64,000 nucleotides of DNA from Candidatus Omnitrophota bacterium (GCA_030695725.1 JAUYPN010000014.1:1-64000), one strand, 5' to 3'; shown: positions 1 through 7,905, counted from the stretch's first letter. Made by a program: numbers and translations. Notes: generated from the sequence alone by a model not told the origin.

Positions 1-2
1 CA

Positions 3-3000
3 AAGCTATGGCTTGAACGACACGAGAAAAAATATATCAAGGAAGGAAAACATGACTATTTTGTCAAGAATAGCGCACATTATATAATACGTGCTTTTAC
101 TCGTCAGGTATTTAAAGAAGAGGATAAAAGAACAACGGGCTGGATTAACTTTGATAGTCGACAAGAAAAAACATTTGGTAAAGATTTTGTAATTACTGAA
201 AAAGTGGCAACATATCCTTCCGAGATTTTAACAGCGCCTCAATCAGAATTTGCACAAAAATATAGAAGTTTAGCCACTAATGATGAACGAATAGATTATC
301 TATTGACAAAGTACCCCATGCCGGGTATGAAAGTTGATGTTGAAACCATTAAATCAGGACCTTTTACTCCAAGCGGTACAGGAAGAACAGATAAAGTCGG
401 CGATAAGCACTATAAAATTACCTTATTTGGTGTTGATGGTAGTCACGCAGAATATCTTATATTCCATGAGTTTATGCATATATATCTTGAAGAGCGTGGA
501 CATTCATTCCAATGGTCAACAGATAACGAAGATATCGCGAACTATTTATTCTATTTAAGAAATCTAGTGAATGATTATATTATAGAAAAAGAAAACCAAA
601 AACGTTTCGGCAATTATTATGTCGGCATAACTAAAGAACTTAGGGATACAGACTTAAGCAATCAGTTTAACTTTATGGCAGGTGAAAAAGGTTCCGATAG
701 TATGGGCATTTTTATTCTAGCAATAACATGCAAAGCAATATCTGGGCTTTATTCAGAAATGTCCGATACCTTGTCAGCAAAAGTAGTTGGTAAAGTCCTC
801 ACAGGTGGTAACTTCAACGATGTATTAGCTGAGATAGAAAAAATGTCTACGGATATGACCGCAGAGGATTATAGGCATAGCGTTGCTAGAATACATTCGT
901 TTTTAGCGGGAGAAGAACTGAAATTTGATGGTAACGCAGTAATGGTGAATAACGGTCCTATCCTTGAGCTTACAAATAATATCAATGAATTGATGAGTCA
1001 GATAGCACAGTTGAATATAATCAGAAGGCAGAGAGGCGCAGGCTTAGCCAACGGAGAACAAAACAGATTTACATTCCCAGACTTTGGTAGACCTTCGCTT
1101 TTCTCCAATTTCTCTTCACAATCTCAATGGAGATTGGTAGGTCAATTTGACACGCTTGACACTGCAAGAAAAGCCATCCTATCTTCAGAAGAACTAATTT
1201 GTCATGCGCAAGTTTCAGCCGAACCTAGGGTGGAGCAGTTAAGAGCATTAGTAAAGACTGGCAGCCTTGAAATAGGAGTAGCTAAAAAAGATAATAACTG
1301 GTTTCTATTTAAAGGGTTAAGAGGAGGCGTAATAATACCTTTTAATGAATGTGAATTTAGATTACATAGCCATCCGAAAAGGATAACCAAAGAGATTGGC
1401 AGGGCTCAAGATAAATACATATATCCTGACGCAAAAGAAGAGCAAGATGCGAAAGAGAAACGGAAGAAAATAGAATATATTTTAACGGATAAAGGCCTTT
1501 GTGCTTATGGCGCGGGGCTTGAAAAACCGGTCTTCGCTTCTTGGAGAGAGATTATCGCAGCCAGCATATCTATTTCCAAGCTAGACGGCTATTTTGTTGA
1601 TAAACAATTGAAGGATAAAGAACGCCATCTTTACGCAGAAAACACCGATGAAAAGAAGTTATTTACAGAATCGGCCCCAGAAGCTGATTCTACTAATTCA
1701 GGGTTATCACAAGAAGCAAATAGGCAGTTTTTTGAAGATATAGTTAAAAATGCTCCTACAATAAGTAGCTTAGTTCAAGTGGCAGGCTCTCATTGGCAAG
1801 TTTCCGATAAAGGAGTAGTAAAGAATTTAGTTTTTTTGAAGGCGAGCTATCTAAGATTGGAAGATAAAGTTATATTTGAAGATAGTGATTTGCTAGTTGT
1901 GGCAGATATGCCGGAAGGTAAAAATGATAGAGTTGCCATTAGATTTTATTCTCCCGAAGGAAGAGACAACTTTTTTGTCATTTTTTTAAACACAGATTTT
2001 AAAACTTATGAAATGGTAAATACGCTTGTTCATGACATTGTAAAAGAACAAGCAAGAGGAGGCAGCGCTTTTGATTTCAGACCGGAAGAATTATCAAATA
2101 TTTATGAAAAAGCTTCCAGAAGAGCCGCAATGTTTATGTCGGCGTCGCGTGGAAATGAGTTTATTGATAGAGCATATAAAACATTGAATTTATCTGAGGC
2201 AAGCGAAGGGGATAGACAAGAATACGTAGATCAAATTGAAAAAACTAATACGCTAAGAGCCACAGTTAGGCAGTTCGTTAGTGAAACAGCAAAAATGAGA
2301 TTAGAAAAGCCACGCCAAGCTTTACAAGTAAGGGCAACGGATGTGATCGATGTTGGTCAAAAGGAAATGGCTGCAAGTCAATATTCTCCTCAAAATACTT
2401 ACCTATGCCGATACTTACAATCTTTTGGGGCAGCAGATTGCGTTGTTTGCACCTTTTATCATCATAATTCTAGAAAAGGGGCGATGATACATATCGATGG
2501 AATGACTAATGTATTGGTTTCTATTCAAAACCTCTTAAATATATTGGATGTCCCCCCAGGTGATCTTGAAATTCGCTTGCTAGGGGGTTATGACGTAGAT
2601 TTTATCAGTCGTATTTTGGAAACATTTACCATATTAGGGATAAAACCAAAAATTTTAGAGTTAGAAATGAATGCATCTGGTAGCAGTAAAGCCATAATAT
2701 TAGATCTAATCAATGGTGAAACTTACGATATGATTGGAAGGCCTGTAGCAGCGACTCAAGATGATCTTTCGGTTTTACGCGCACAATTACCAGGTCCCGC
2801 GCATTTAATTCCATTAGGATTAGTTCGCCATGTATTACATGATGAAAAAGCGGCATCTTCATTTGAGGAAAAACGCCTATTCGCAGAAAATACCGATGAA
2901 AAGAGATTGCTTACAAAGTCAGCCGAATATCTTGGAAATAGCCCAGTAAACGAACGCATAGACTTATCAGCGATACCCAAAGAAGGATTGACAAAGGAAC

Positions 3001-3656
3001 AGCAGGATGAGCAGCTTGAAAAGAATATGGAAACCCTTGCGCGTCAAATCGCATGGCATAATACCTTTGGTCTAAATATTCGGTATATACTTGAAAACGA
3101 TACGCAGGATAAAAGAGCTCACGAAATATTGAAGAATAAAATAATAGAACTTGGCAAGATACCGGGGGTCAATGCTGAAGAACTATTATCCCGAATAAAT
3201 ACTCCGCATACTGGAGAGAATGTAATAGAAGTTGTATTGCGAAGCATCGAAAACGTCAAGGCGATGCAACGGGTAGGAGATAGAGAATTTGTAGTTGCCC
3301 TCAAGGACGATTTTACGAAAGAAGGCGTATCTATCCCGAACTACACTGCGGCTTCAGCTATAGGCTTGTCGATAGCCTCGCTACGAATAGCTAAAGAAAA
3401 AGAAGCCAAACCGGATGAATATAACAGGCTAAAGGATAAGGTCTTTAGAGTGATTAAATCCATATATGAGCGTTACAATATTGTTACAAAAGAAGACGGT
3501 TTTACGCTGGATGACCTAGAATTCATGGTAACCGGATGTCCTGAAAATAAGATATATTACGCGATCCTCTATGCCTTACCACCTATCGCAAAAGACCTCG
3601 TAGAACGAATAGGCAGATATCACGAAACACTGCATTTAATACTACAAGCTGCATAA
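3..3656 (+). CDS. Giant multidomain protease/deamidase-like protein, 5'-truncated by the window
   Basis: The first in-window start codon is GTG at 204, but the same frame is open without a stop back to position 3, so the gene begins outside the window. Numbering from 204 (1150 aa), three modules can be seen. An HExxH zinc-peptidase motif (HEFMH) lies at residues 88-92, with an acidic stretch NDYIIE downstream. A JAMM-like HSH is at 388-390, followed by acidic residues near 409-415. A region around 746 reads ADC, then HIDG and LLGGY, like N-terminal asparagine amidohydrolase. Two near-identical linkers (AENTDEK...) at about 475 and 893 separate the modules. Base composition is AT-rich compared with genes after 7 kb, which suggests transfer. 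Function is unknown; the domain readings are inference by eye. Confidence 0.8.
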   Translation, partial: KLWLERHEKKYIKEGKHDYFVKNSAHYIIRAFTRQVFKEEDKRTTGWINFDSRQEKTFGKDFVITEKVATYPSEILTAPQSEFAQKYRSLATNDERIDYLLTKYPMPGMKVDVETIKSGPFTPSGTGRTDKVGDKHYKITLFGVDGSHAEYLIFHEFMHIYLEERGHSFQWSTDNEDIANYLFYLRNLVNDYIIEKENQKRFGNYYVGITKELRDTDLSNQFNFMAGEKGSDSMGIFILAITCKAISGLYSEMSDTLSAKVVGKVLTGGNFNDVLAEIEKMSTDMTAEDYRHSVARIHSFLAGEELKFDGNAVMVNNGPILELTNNINELMSQIAQLNIIRRQRGAGLANGEQNRFTFPDFGRPSLFSNFSSQSQWRLVGQFDTLDTARKAILSSEELICHAQVSAEPRVEQLRALVKTGSLEIGVAKKDNNWFLFKGLRGGVIIPFNECEFRLHSHPKRITKEIGRAQDKYIYPDAKEEQDAKEKRKKIEYILTDKGLCAYGAGLEKPVFASWREIIAASISISKLDGYFVDKQLKDKERHLYAENTDEKKLFTESAPEADSTNSGLSQEANRQFFEDIVKNAPTISSLVQVAGSHWQVSDKGVVKNLVFLKASYLRLEDKVIFEDSDLLVVADMPEGKNDRVAIRFYSPEGRDNFFVIFLNTDFKTYEMVNTLVHDIVKEQARGGSAFDFRPEELSNIYEKASRRAAMFMSASRGNEFIDRAYKTLNLSEASEGDRQEYVDQIEKTNTLRATVRQFVSETAKMRLEKPRQALQVRATDVIDVGQKEMAASQYSPQNTYLCRYLQSFGAADCVVCTFYHHNSRKGAMIHIDGMTNVLVSIQNLLNILDVPPGDLEIRLLGGYDVDFISRILETFTILGIKPKILELEMNASGSSKAIILDLINGETYDMIGRPVAATQDDLSVLRAQLPGPAHLIPLGLVRHVLHDEKAASSFEEKRLFAENTDEKRLLTKSAEYLGNSPVNERIDLSAIPKEGLTKEQQDEQLEKNMETLARQIAWHNTFGLNIRYILENDTQDKRAHEILKNKIIELGKIPGVNAEELLSRINTPHTGENVIEVVLRSIENVKAMQRVGDREFVVALKDDFTKEGVSIPNYTAASAIGLSIASLRIAKEKEAKPDEYNRLKDKVFRVIKSIYERYNIVTKEDGFTLDDLEFMVTGCPENKIYYAILYALPPIAKDLVERIGRYHETLHLILQAA

Positions 3657-3671
3657 TTTCGAAGAAAACCA

Positions 3672-3703
3672 CAAATGTCCGCCCTCCCGCACCCGGACAT
3701 TTG
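3672..3703 (+). terminator. Inverted repeat after the giant gene
   Basis: CAAATGTCCG (3672-3681) and CGGACATTTG (3694-3703) form a perfect 10-bp stem with a 12-nt loop, beginning 15 nt after the stop codon. No T tract follows, so it is either a weak or factor-dependent terminator or a protein-binding palindrome. Confidence 0.35.
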
Positions 3704-3859
3704 CATCTATTGACAGTTAAAAGAGTTACGTATTTTTTACCCTAAAAAGACAGGACATTTCGGACATTCTTGCAGCACAATTGTCTGTCCGGACATCGTG
3801 TCAACCACCTCTCTGATCTACACAATCTTCCCAATATTCAGCGATATTGCTGTATAATA

Positions 3860-3990
3860 AGGACGTGTTCAATGTAGAGATATAGTTATTGCCTATACCT
3901 GCACGGGGAGCCAGTTTACAAATTACAGCGCACCGGAATTCGTCATTGCGCTGTAATGAAATACAGGAAAAGGGAGCTAAGCAGACGTCC
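3860..3990 (+). ncRNA. Candidate structured RNA, possibly a riboswitch-like leader
   Basis: AGGACGT (3860-3866) pairs with ACGTCCT (3984-3990) and closes a domain of about 130 nt. Inside are a perfect 11-bp hairpin (3922-3932 with 3947-3957, 14-nt loop), a possible TATAG/CTATA hairpin near 3882-3896, and a CCTG/CAGG pairing. ACGGGGAGCCA at 3903-3913 lies in an unpaired segment and recurs at 4616-4626. A TATAAT (3853-3858) lies just upstream. The word and layout faintly recall the c-di-AMP (ydaO) riboswitch class, but the rest of that consensus was not confirmed. No intact gene follows directly. Confidence 0.35.
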
Positions 3991-4139
3991 TATTTAGGTA
4001 CACCCTACTAACCCTTTCAATTCAAAAAACAGCAAAATAAATATTTTCAAAAATAATTGCAAGAATTTAGCCTCTTTTTCCGTCTTATATAGTACAGGGT
4101 ATTGTAAGCCTTATATAAAGCGTAAAAGGAGATTTTATT

Positions 4140-4456
4140 ATGCCTACCACAGAAACGGGACAACGCAAGAAGCTGTTGTAACTGATCGTATTGATGAGTA
4201 CTTAACAATATATAGATCGGCTGAATCAGATGAGCCAATCGGGTTTAAGATGAAAGATGTGCATGCGTTGATAGAAAAATATGGCTATGATACGATAGCT
4301 GTCCAAGCCGCTGTGACAGGCAAGAAGTTAGTGTTCGTTGTTGCTTTATTATTGTCGGCTTTTAGAGATTTGACACCTTTTATAAATAGAACGCAGGGAT
4401 ATACAACGGCTTTAAATGTAGCTCCCAAATCCGATGGGGTGCTAATACCCTGCTAA
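4140..4456 (+). pseudogene. Decayed small ORF with a probable 1-nt deletion
   Basis: A good Shine-Dalgarno (AAAGGAG, about 4125-4131) precedes ATG 4140, but that frame stops after 13 codons. The -1 frame is open from before this point to 4456 and gives a coherent polypeptide. Slipping one base near 4160 would join MPTTETG to TTQEAVVTDRIDEY. The carboxy part has a short hydrophobic stretch (LVFVVALLLSAF). An intact version would be about 105 aa. The product was not recognised. An ATG at 4250 inside the second frame could still give 68 aa, but it has no ribosome-binding site. Confidence 0.4.
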
Positions 4457-4482
4457 TATAAAAGAAATGAGATGTGTTGTAT

Positions 4483-4514
4483 AAAACCAAACACCTAAAA
4501 AGGTTTGGTTTTTT
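4483..4514 (+). terminator. Rho-independent terminator
   Basis: AAAACCAAAC (4483-4492) and GTTTGGTTTT (4503-4512) form a perfect 10-bp stem with a 10-nt loop, followed by further T residues. It closes the decayed ORF region, and A residues upstream mean it could also work on the other strand. Confidence 0.65.
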
Positions 4515-4683
4515 GTTTACTAAAGCACTAAATTAGCCTCTTCAAACAACACTTTTATAATACTTAGGTCAATTTCAAGGTCAAATCAATATCCCTGTTG
4601 CGGAATGCGTCATATACGGGGAGCCAAAATTAGTATAATCCTCTGTAAGTGCAAAAATAAGCGCTACAGCTTCTTATCTATGC

Positions 4684-4689
4684 TATAAT
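4684..4689 (+). promoter_or_regulatory. -10 box placing the start of transcription at the GTG codon
   Basis: TATAAT ends 7 nt before the GTG start of the PLD-like gene, and no ribosome-binding site lies between them. A transcript from this box would start at or next to the start codon (leaderless). No good -35 box is visible. Confidence 0.5.
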
Positions 4690-4696
4690 TATCAAC

Positions 4697-5854
4697 GTGA
4701 AAATCTCGCATAATAAAAGATTGCTTTTTATCACGGCTCTTCTTGGCCTGTTTTTATTTTCCTTCTCTTCGCTATCCTTTGGCGGCGATCAGGCTGAATT
4801 TCATCCGGCAAAAGTGAAAGATATTTCCGACAGGAAATATGAACCTGCGGTGATAGAATTGCTGGATAACGCCAAGGAATCGATCGTTATCTCCATGTAT
4901 ATAATTCAGGCAGATGAAAAAAGCCCGGTGCAATTACTCATAAAGGATCTGGAAGAGGCGCTTGACAGAGGCGTTTCGGTGGATATATATCTGAATACGC
5001 GGTTTCAGGAAGGACGGGCTCTTGACGTAGACAAAAACGAGGCCTTTAATACTTTACGGAATAAAGGCGGGAGGATATTTGGCGTTACCCCTTCCGTTCG
5101 TATGCACGACAAGCTCATTATAGTGGATAATCGCTACGTGGTAATAGGAAGCGCCAATTGGAGCATATCGAGCCTGAAGAGTAACTATGAAGATGTGACG
5201 CTGATAGATTCGCCGGAACTTGCCAAAGACATGTTTATCCGTGTCAGGCGGCATACCCTGAAGGGTGACGAACCGAATAAACCGGAAAAGGACCGCAAAA
5301 TAAGAAGGTCTGTAATTTTGAGCGACGATAGCATTGTAGCTTTTGACGACGATCTGTTGACAGATAAAACATTATTCCCGCGCATGATGACCGAGCGGGA
5401 CGCGCGAGCTATGGACACCTATCTTTTGCTTAAAGCATATGCTTTCGAACAGGAGACAGGCGAATATTTTCTCTTTTTGGAGCAATTGGCTGTGGATCTG
5501 GGCATGCCGGCCGACTGGAGCGACTCAGCCTTAAGGCGGCAGGCGATAAAGGCATTGATTAAACTTAAAAACAGGTATAAATTAATCGATGTCAATTTTA
5601 AACACGGGAAAGACGCATGGATAACGCTCAGGGATCTTTCCGCGAACAATTTTGTCTTTAAAGGCAAGTTTTTAAATCCTGAATATCTGTCGAAATTCAG
5701 CCAGTCAGCTAAATTCGTACTTTTCATAAAGGCATTGCTTGAGAAAGAAGGCGCGACATTTGATTCATTCACGCAGGAAGCGCTATGCAAGAGATTTAAT
5801 ATCAATAGAAAGACATTTAAAAAAGGCCTTGAGGAAATATTAAGAATTTTTTAG
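4697..5854 (+). CDS. Secreted phospholipase D-like nuclease-family protein with helix-turn-helix-like C-terminus
   Basis: The N-terminus (residues 1-30) is a signal peptide with a basic start and a run of Leu/Phe/Ser. Residues about 35-180 form one PLD phosphodiesterase domain with the HxKxxxxD motif (HDKLIIVD, about 137) and GSANWS at about 151, the single-HKD layout of Nuc-type enzymes that act as dimers. Residues about 225-385 are charged and helical and resemble two winged-helix units, which is unusual for an exported protein. The gene stands alone after a probable leaderless promoter and ends at a hairpin. The substrate (DNA or phospholipid) cannot be told from sequence. Confidence 0.75.
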   Translation: MKISHNKRLLFITALLGLFLFSFSSLSFGGDQAEFHPAKVKDISDRKYEPAVIELLDNAKESIVISMYIIQADEKSPVQLLIKDLEEALDRGVSVDIYLNTRFQEGRALDVDKNEAFNTLRNKGGRIFGVTPSVRMHDKLIIVDNRYVVIGSANWSISSLKSNYEDVTLIDSPELAKDMFIRVRRHTLKGDEPNKPEKDRKIRRSVILSDDSIVAFDDDLLTDKTLFPRMMTERDARAMDTYLLLKAYAFEQETGEYFLFLEQLAVDLGMPADWSDSALRRQAIKALIKLKNRYKLIDVNFKHGKDAWITLRDLSANNFVFKGKFLNPEYLSKFSQSAKFVLFIKALLEKEGATFDSFTQEALCKRFNINRKTFKKGLEEILRIF

Positions 5855-5866
5855 CCTTTGCAAGGA

Positions 5867-5889
5867 TTGTGTCACCCCCGGTGGCACAA
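5867..5889 (+). terminator. Hairpin after the PLD-like gene
   Basis: TTGTGTCACC (5867-5876) pairs with GGTGGCACAA (5880-5889) across a CCC loop, with one G.T-type mismatch. There is no T tract downstream, so termination is plausible but not certain. Confidence 0.4.
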
Positions 5890-5912
5890 AAGATATTCTA
5901 ATCAAGTTAGAA
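5888..5912. repeat. 25-bp direct repeat, copy 1 (left of the YhcG-type gene)
   Basis: Matches 24 of 25 bases with the copy at 7167-7191. Each copy contains the palindrome TTCTAA-N5-TTAGAA. The two copies bracket the nuclease gene 6056-7168. They could be operator sites, or traces of the event that brought the gene in. Confidence 0.75.
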
Positions 5913-6055
5913 CGGGTACATAACAATATGAGCTACGATGAGTTACGAAATAAACGTGCCCAGAGATATTTCATCTGTAGCATTTAATATCTTAATGAGT
6001 TGCGTAAAGCGTCTGCAAACACATATGTGGAAAGCCAAATACAGGAGGTAGTTTT

Positions 6056-7168
6056 GTGAAAAGCAAACCGAAGAAACGGATAGCACTTTTAAAACAAAAT
6101 CTTTCAGTAGACAAAACCTCGGGAAAATTATTTAACGATATCCGTTCTATGATAGATGCGATGCGCAATCAGGTGTCCCGCGTTGTAAACACAGGGCTTA
6201 CGATGTTGTATTGGCACATTGGCGATAGAATACGAAAAGACATGCTGGGGCAGGAACGCGCGCAATACGGCGAAAAGATTGTTGCGACGTTGTCGCAACA
6301 ATTAACAGTCGCATATGGCAAAGGATACACAAGAACGGCATTATCCCGCATGATTAACTTTGCGGAGAAATATCCAAAAAAAGAGATTGTTGCGATGCTA
6401 TCGCAACAATTGGGGTGGAGCCACTTTGTTGAGCTTATACCCATAAAAGATAAATTGAAATGTGATTTTTACGCGGAAATGTGCAGGATAGAGCGATGGA
6501 GCGTCGAAACATTACGGAAAAAGATTAGCGGAATGCTTTTTGAGCGTACAGCGCTTTCAAAAAAGCCTAGAAAGCTTGCGGAAATTGAAATCAAGGCGCT
6601 AAAGAACGAAGATTATATGACGCCTGATATAGCTTTTCGTGATCCATATTTTTTAGATTTCCTTGGATTGAAGGATACCTTCAGCGAAAGAGATTTAGAA
6701 TCCGCGATAATAAAAGAGTTAGAGCGTTTTTTAGTTGAAATAGGCACGGATTTTTCTTTCATTGCAAGACAAAAGAGGATAATAGTAGACGGGGAAGATT
6801 TTTATATTGATTTATTATTTTATCACAGAAGGCTGCGCTGTCTTGTGGCCATAGAATTAAAGATGGATAAATTCCGCCCGCAGGACAAAGGGCAAATAGA
6901 GCTATATTTAAGATGGCTTGAAAAATACGAGATGAGGCCCGGAGAAAATAAGCCAATAGGGCTTGTTCTTTGCGCCGCCAAAAAACATGAACAAATAGAG
7001 CTCTTGGAATTGGACAAAAGCGGAATACGAGTATCTGAATATTGGACGGTACTTCCTCCAAGGAATATTTTTAAGAAAAAACTGCATGAGATGGTAGAAT
7101 TAGGAAGAAAATTATACGAGAGCCGAAATAATAGTGGCATAAAATGTGCAAACAAAAGCTTGAACTAA
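6056..7168 (+). CDS. YhcG-type PD-(D/E)xK nuclease family protein (DUF1016)
   Basis: The 370-aa protein has the two-part layout of the YhcG family: an N-terminal helical DUF1016 domain (about 20-180, with YWHIGDRI and WSHFVEL) and a C-terminal PD-(D/E)xK fold with D near 250 (YIDLLFYH) and ELK near 266, followed by the family word DKGQIELYLRWL. The GTG start is supported by AGGAGG about 8 nt upstream. Such proteins are often found in accessory regions next to restriction or defence genes, but none is nearby here. It is AT-rich and flanked by 25-bp direct repeats. Two copies of a 25-nt inverted repeat lie inside the N-terminal half. Confidence 0.85.
   Translation: MKSKPKKRIALLKQNLSVDKTSGKLFNDIRSMIDAMRNQVSRVVNTGLTMLYWHIGDRIRKDMLGQERAQYGEKIVATLSQQLTVAYGKGYTRTALSRMINFAEKYPKKEIVAMLSQQLGWSHFVELIPIKDKLKCDFYAEMCRIERWSVETLRKKISGMLFERTALSKKPRKLAEIEIKALKNEDYMTPDIAFRDPYFLDFLGLKDTFSERDLESAIIKELERFLVEIGTDFSFIARQKRIIVDGEDFYIDLLFYHRRLRCLVAIELKMDKFRPQDKGQIELYLRWLEKYEMRPGENKPIGLVLCAAKKHEQIELLELDKSGIRVSEYWTVLPPRNIFKKKLHEMVELGRKLYESRNNSGIKCANKSLN
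6278..6302. repeat. Inverted repeat inside the nuclease gene, copy 1
   Basis: ATTGTTGCGA and TCGCAACAAT are perfect 10-bp arms around a 5-nt centre. The same arms recur at 6386-6410 with another centre (CGTTG here, TGCTA there). Both encode IVAxLSQQL, so part of the likeness may come from the protein family. Confidence 0.7.
6386..6410. repeat. Inverted repeat inside the nuclease gene, copy 2
   Basis: Same 10-bp arms as 6278-6302 with centre TGCTA. The copies lie 108 bp apart in the same reading frame. Confidence 0.7.
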
Positions 7169-7191
7169 AAGATATTCTAATCAGGTTAGAA
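7167..7191. repeat. 25-bp direct repeat, copy 2 (right of the YhcG-type gene)
   Basis: Differs from 5888-5912 at one base (G for A in the palindrome centre). It begins at the last bases of the nuclease stop codon. Confidence 0.75.
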
Positions 7192-7200
7192 TTGTTTTTT
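7175..7200 (+). terminator. Terminator of the nuclease gene
   Basis: TTCTAA (7175-7180) pairs with TTAGAA (7186-7191) and is followed by TTG and six T residues. The hairpin is part of direct repeat copy 2. The upstream copy lacks the T tract. Confidence 0.5.
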
Positions 7201-7214
7201 AAGATAGGGTAAAA

Positions 7215-7754
7215 ATGGATGTAAAAATCAATTACAGCAATAAGCGCTCGCGCACGGTCAGCGCGCGCTTGATTGACGGAAACTTACTGGTCAATGCGCC
7301 CGCAGGCCTGCCGCGCGAGCGCCTCGAGAAGATCATAGATAATTTTAAAGTAAGGTTCCAGCGAAGAAAATTAAAGAAAGAATTGAATAAAGAACGGCCG
7401 CTCATCGAGATCGCCGCTAAACTTAATAATAAGTATTTCAATGGCAAATTAAAAATTAATTCAGTAGAATACTCTACCGGCCAGAATAGCATATTTGGAT
7501 GCTGTAATTGTCGAGACGCGAACATACGCATATCGCACAGGTTAAGCCGGATGCCGGAGTGGGTACGGGACTGTGTCATAATTCATGAGATGGCGCACCT
7601 TATAGAGCCGAATCACGGGCCCGCGTTTTGGAATATTGTTTCCCGCTACGAACTGGCCGAGAGGGCAAAAGGATACCTCATGGCGGTCGGACTTGATAGC
7701 GAGAACGAGCAGGATCTCGAATTTCCGCAGCACAATACTAATCAGAAAACATGA
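7215..7754 (+). CDS. YgjP-like (DUF45/M48-type) metallopeptidase
   Basis: 179 aa. The zinc site is HEMAH at about 124-128, followed by the family signature NHGPAFW at about 132, the third ligand region of YgjP/DUF45 proteins. The N-terminal beta-rich part (residues 1-60) and a basic helix (about 45-60) are typical of the family. Length is slightly below the usual 220-240 aa. Four Cys residues near 95-98 (CCNC) are unusual. The stop codon overlaps the start of a 44-codon ORF by ATGA, so the two are probably cotranscribed. The biological substrate is not known. Confidence 0.8.
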   Translation: MDVKINYSNKRSRTVSARLIDGNLLVNAPAGLPRERLEKIIDNFKVRFQRRKLKKELNKERPLIEIAAKLNNKYFNGKLKINSVEYSTGQNSIFGCCNCRDANIRISHRLSRMPEWVRDCVIIHEMAHLIEPNHGPAFWNIVSRYELAERAKGYLMAVGLDSENEQDLEFPQHNTNQKT

Positions 7755-7885
7755 CTGAAGATATAAAAGAACTATTGCAAAAGATATGCGCGCGCGAAAC
7801 AGCATCCTATCCCGTGATAGAGATGGCCATCTCCGCCGCTTACAATAAAAAATGTTGCGGGGGGTCTTTATTTGGAGTAAAATAA
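7751..7885 (+). CDS. Small hypothetical protein, 44 aa
   Basis: The start ATG overlaps the stop of the YgjP-like gene (ATGA at 7751-7754), the usual sign of translational coupling. The product begins MTEDIKELLQKICARE, reads as an amphipathic helix, and ends with a CCGG segment. No family was recognised. It ends 20 nt before the ATG of the GYD protein. It could be a chance ORF; coupling and codon use are the only support. Confidence 0.4.
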   Translation: MTEDIKELLQKICARETASYPVIEMAISAAYNKKCCGGSLFGVK

Positions 7886-7905
7886 AACGCAAAAGGAGGT
7901 GTTTT

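Larger units (their letters stand above)
3657..4696. other. AT-rich 1-kb stretch with no intact gene
   Basis: This interval follows the giant gene. It holds an inverted repeat right after the stop codon, a cluster of CGGACAT words (3694, 3760, 3791, with the reverse at 3675), a candidate structured RNA (3860-3990), a decayed ORF (4140-4456), a terminator hairpin (4483-4514) and a promoter for the PLD-like gene. From 4515 to 4680 nothing more is visible apart from a second copy of the word ACGGGGAGCCA (4616-4626) and an isolated TATAAT (4634-4639). Confidence 0.6.
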
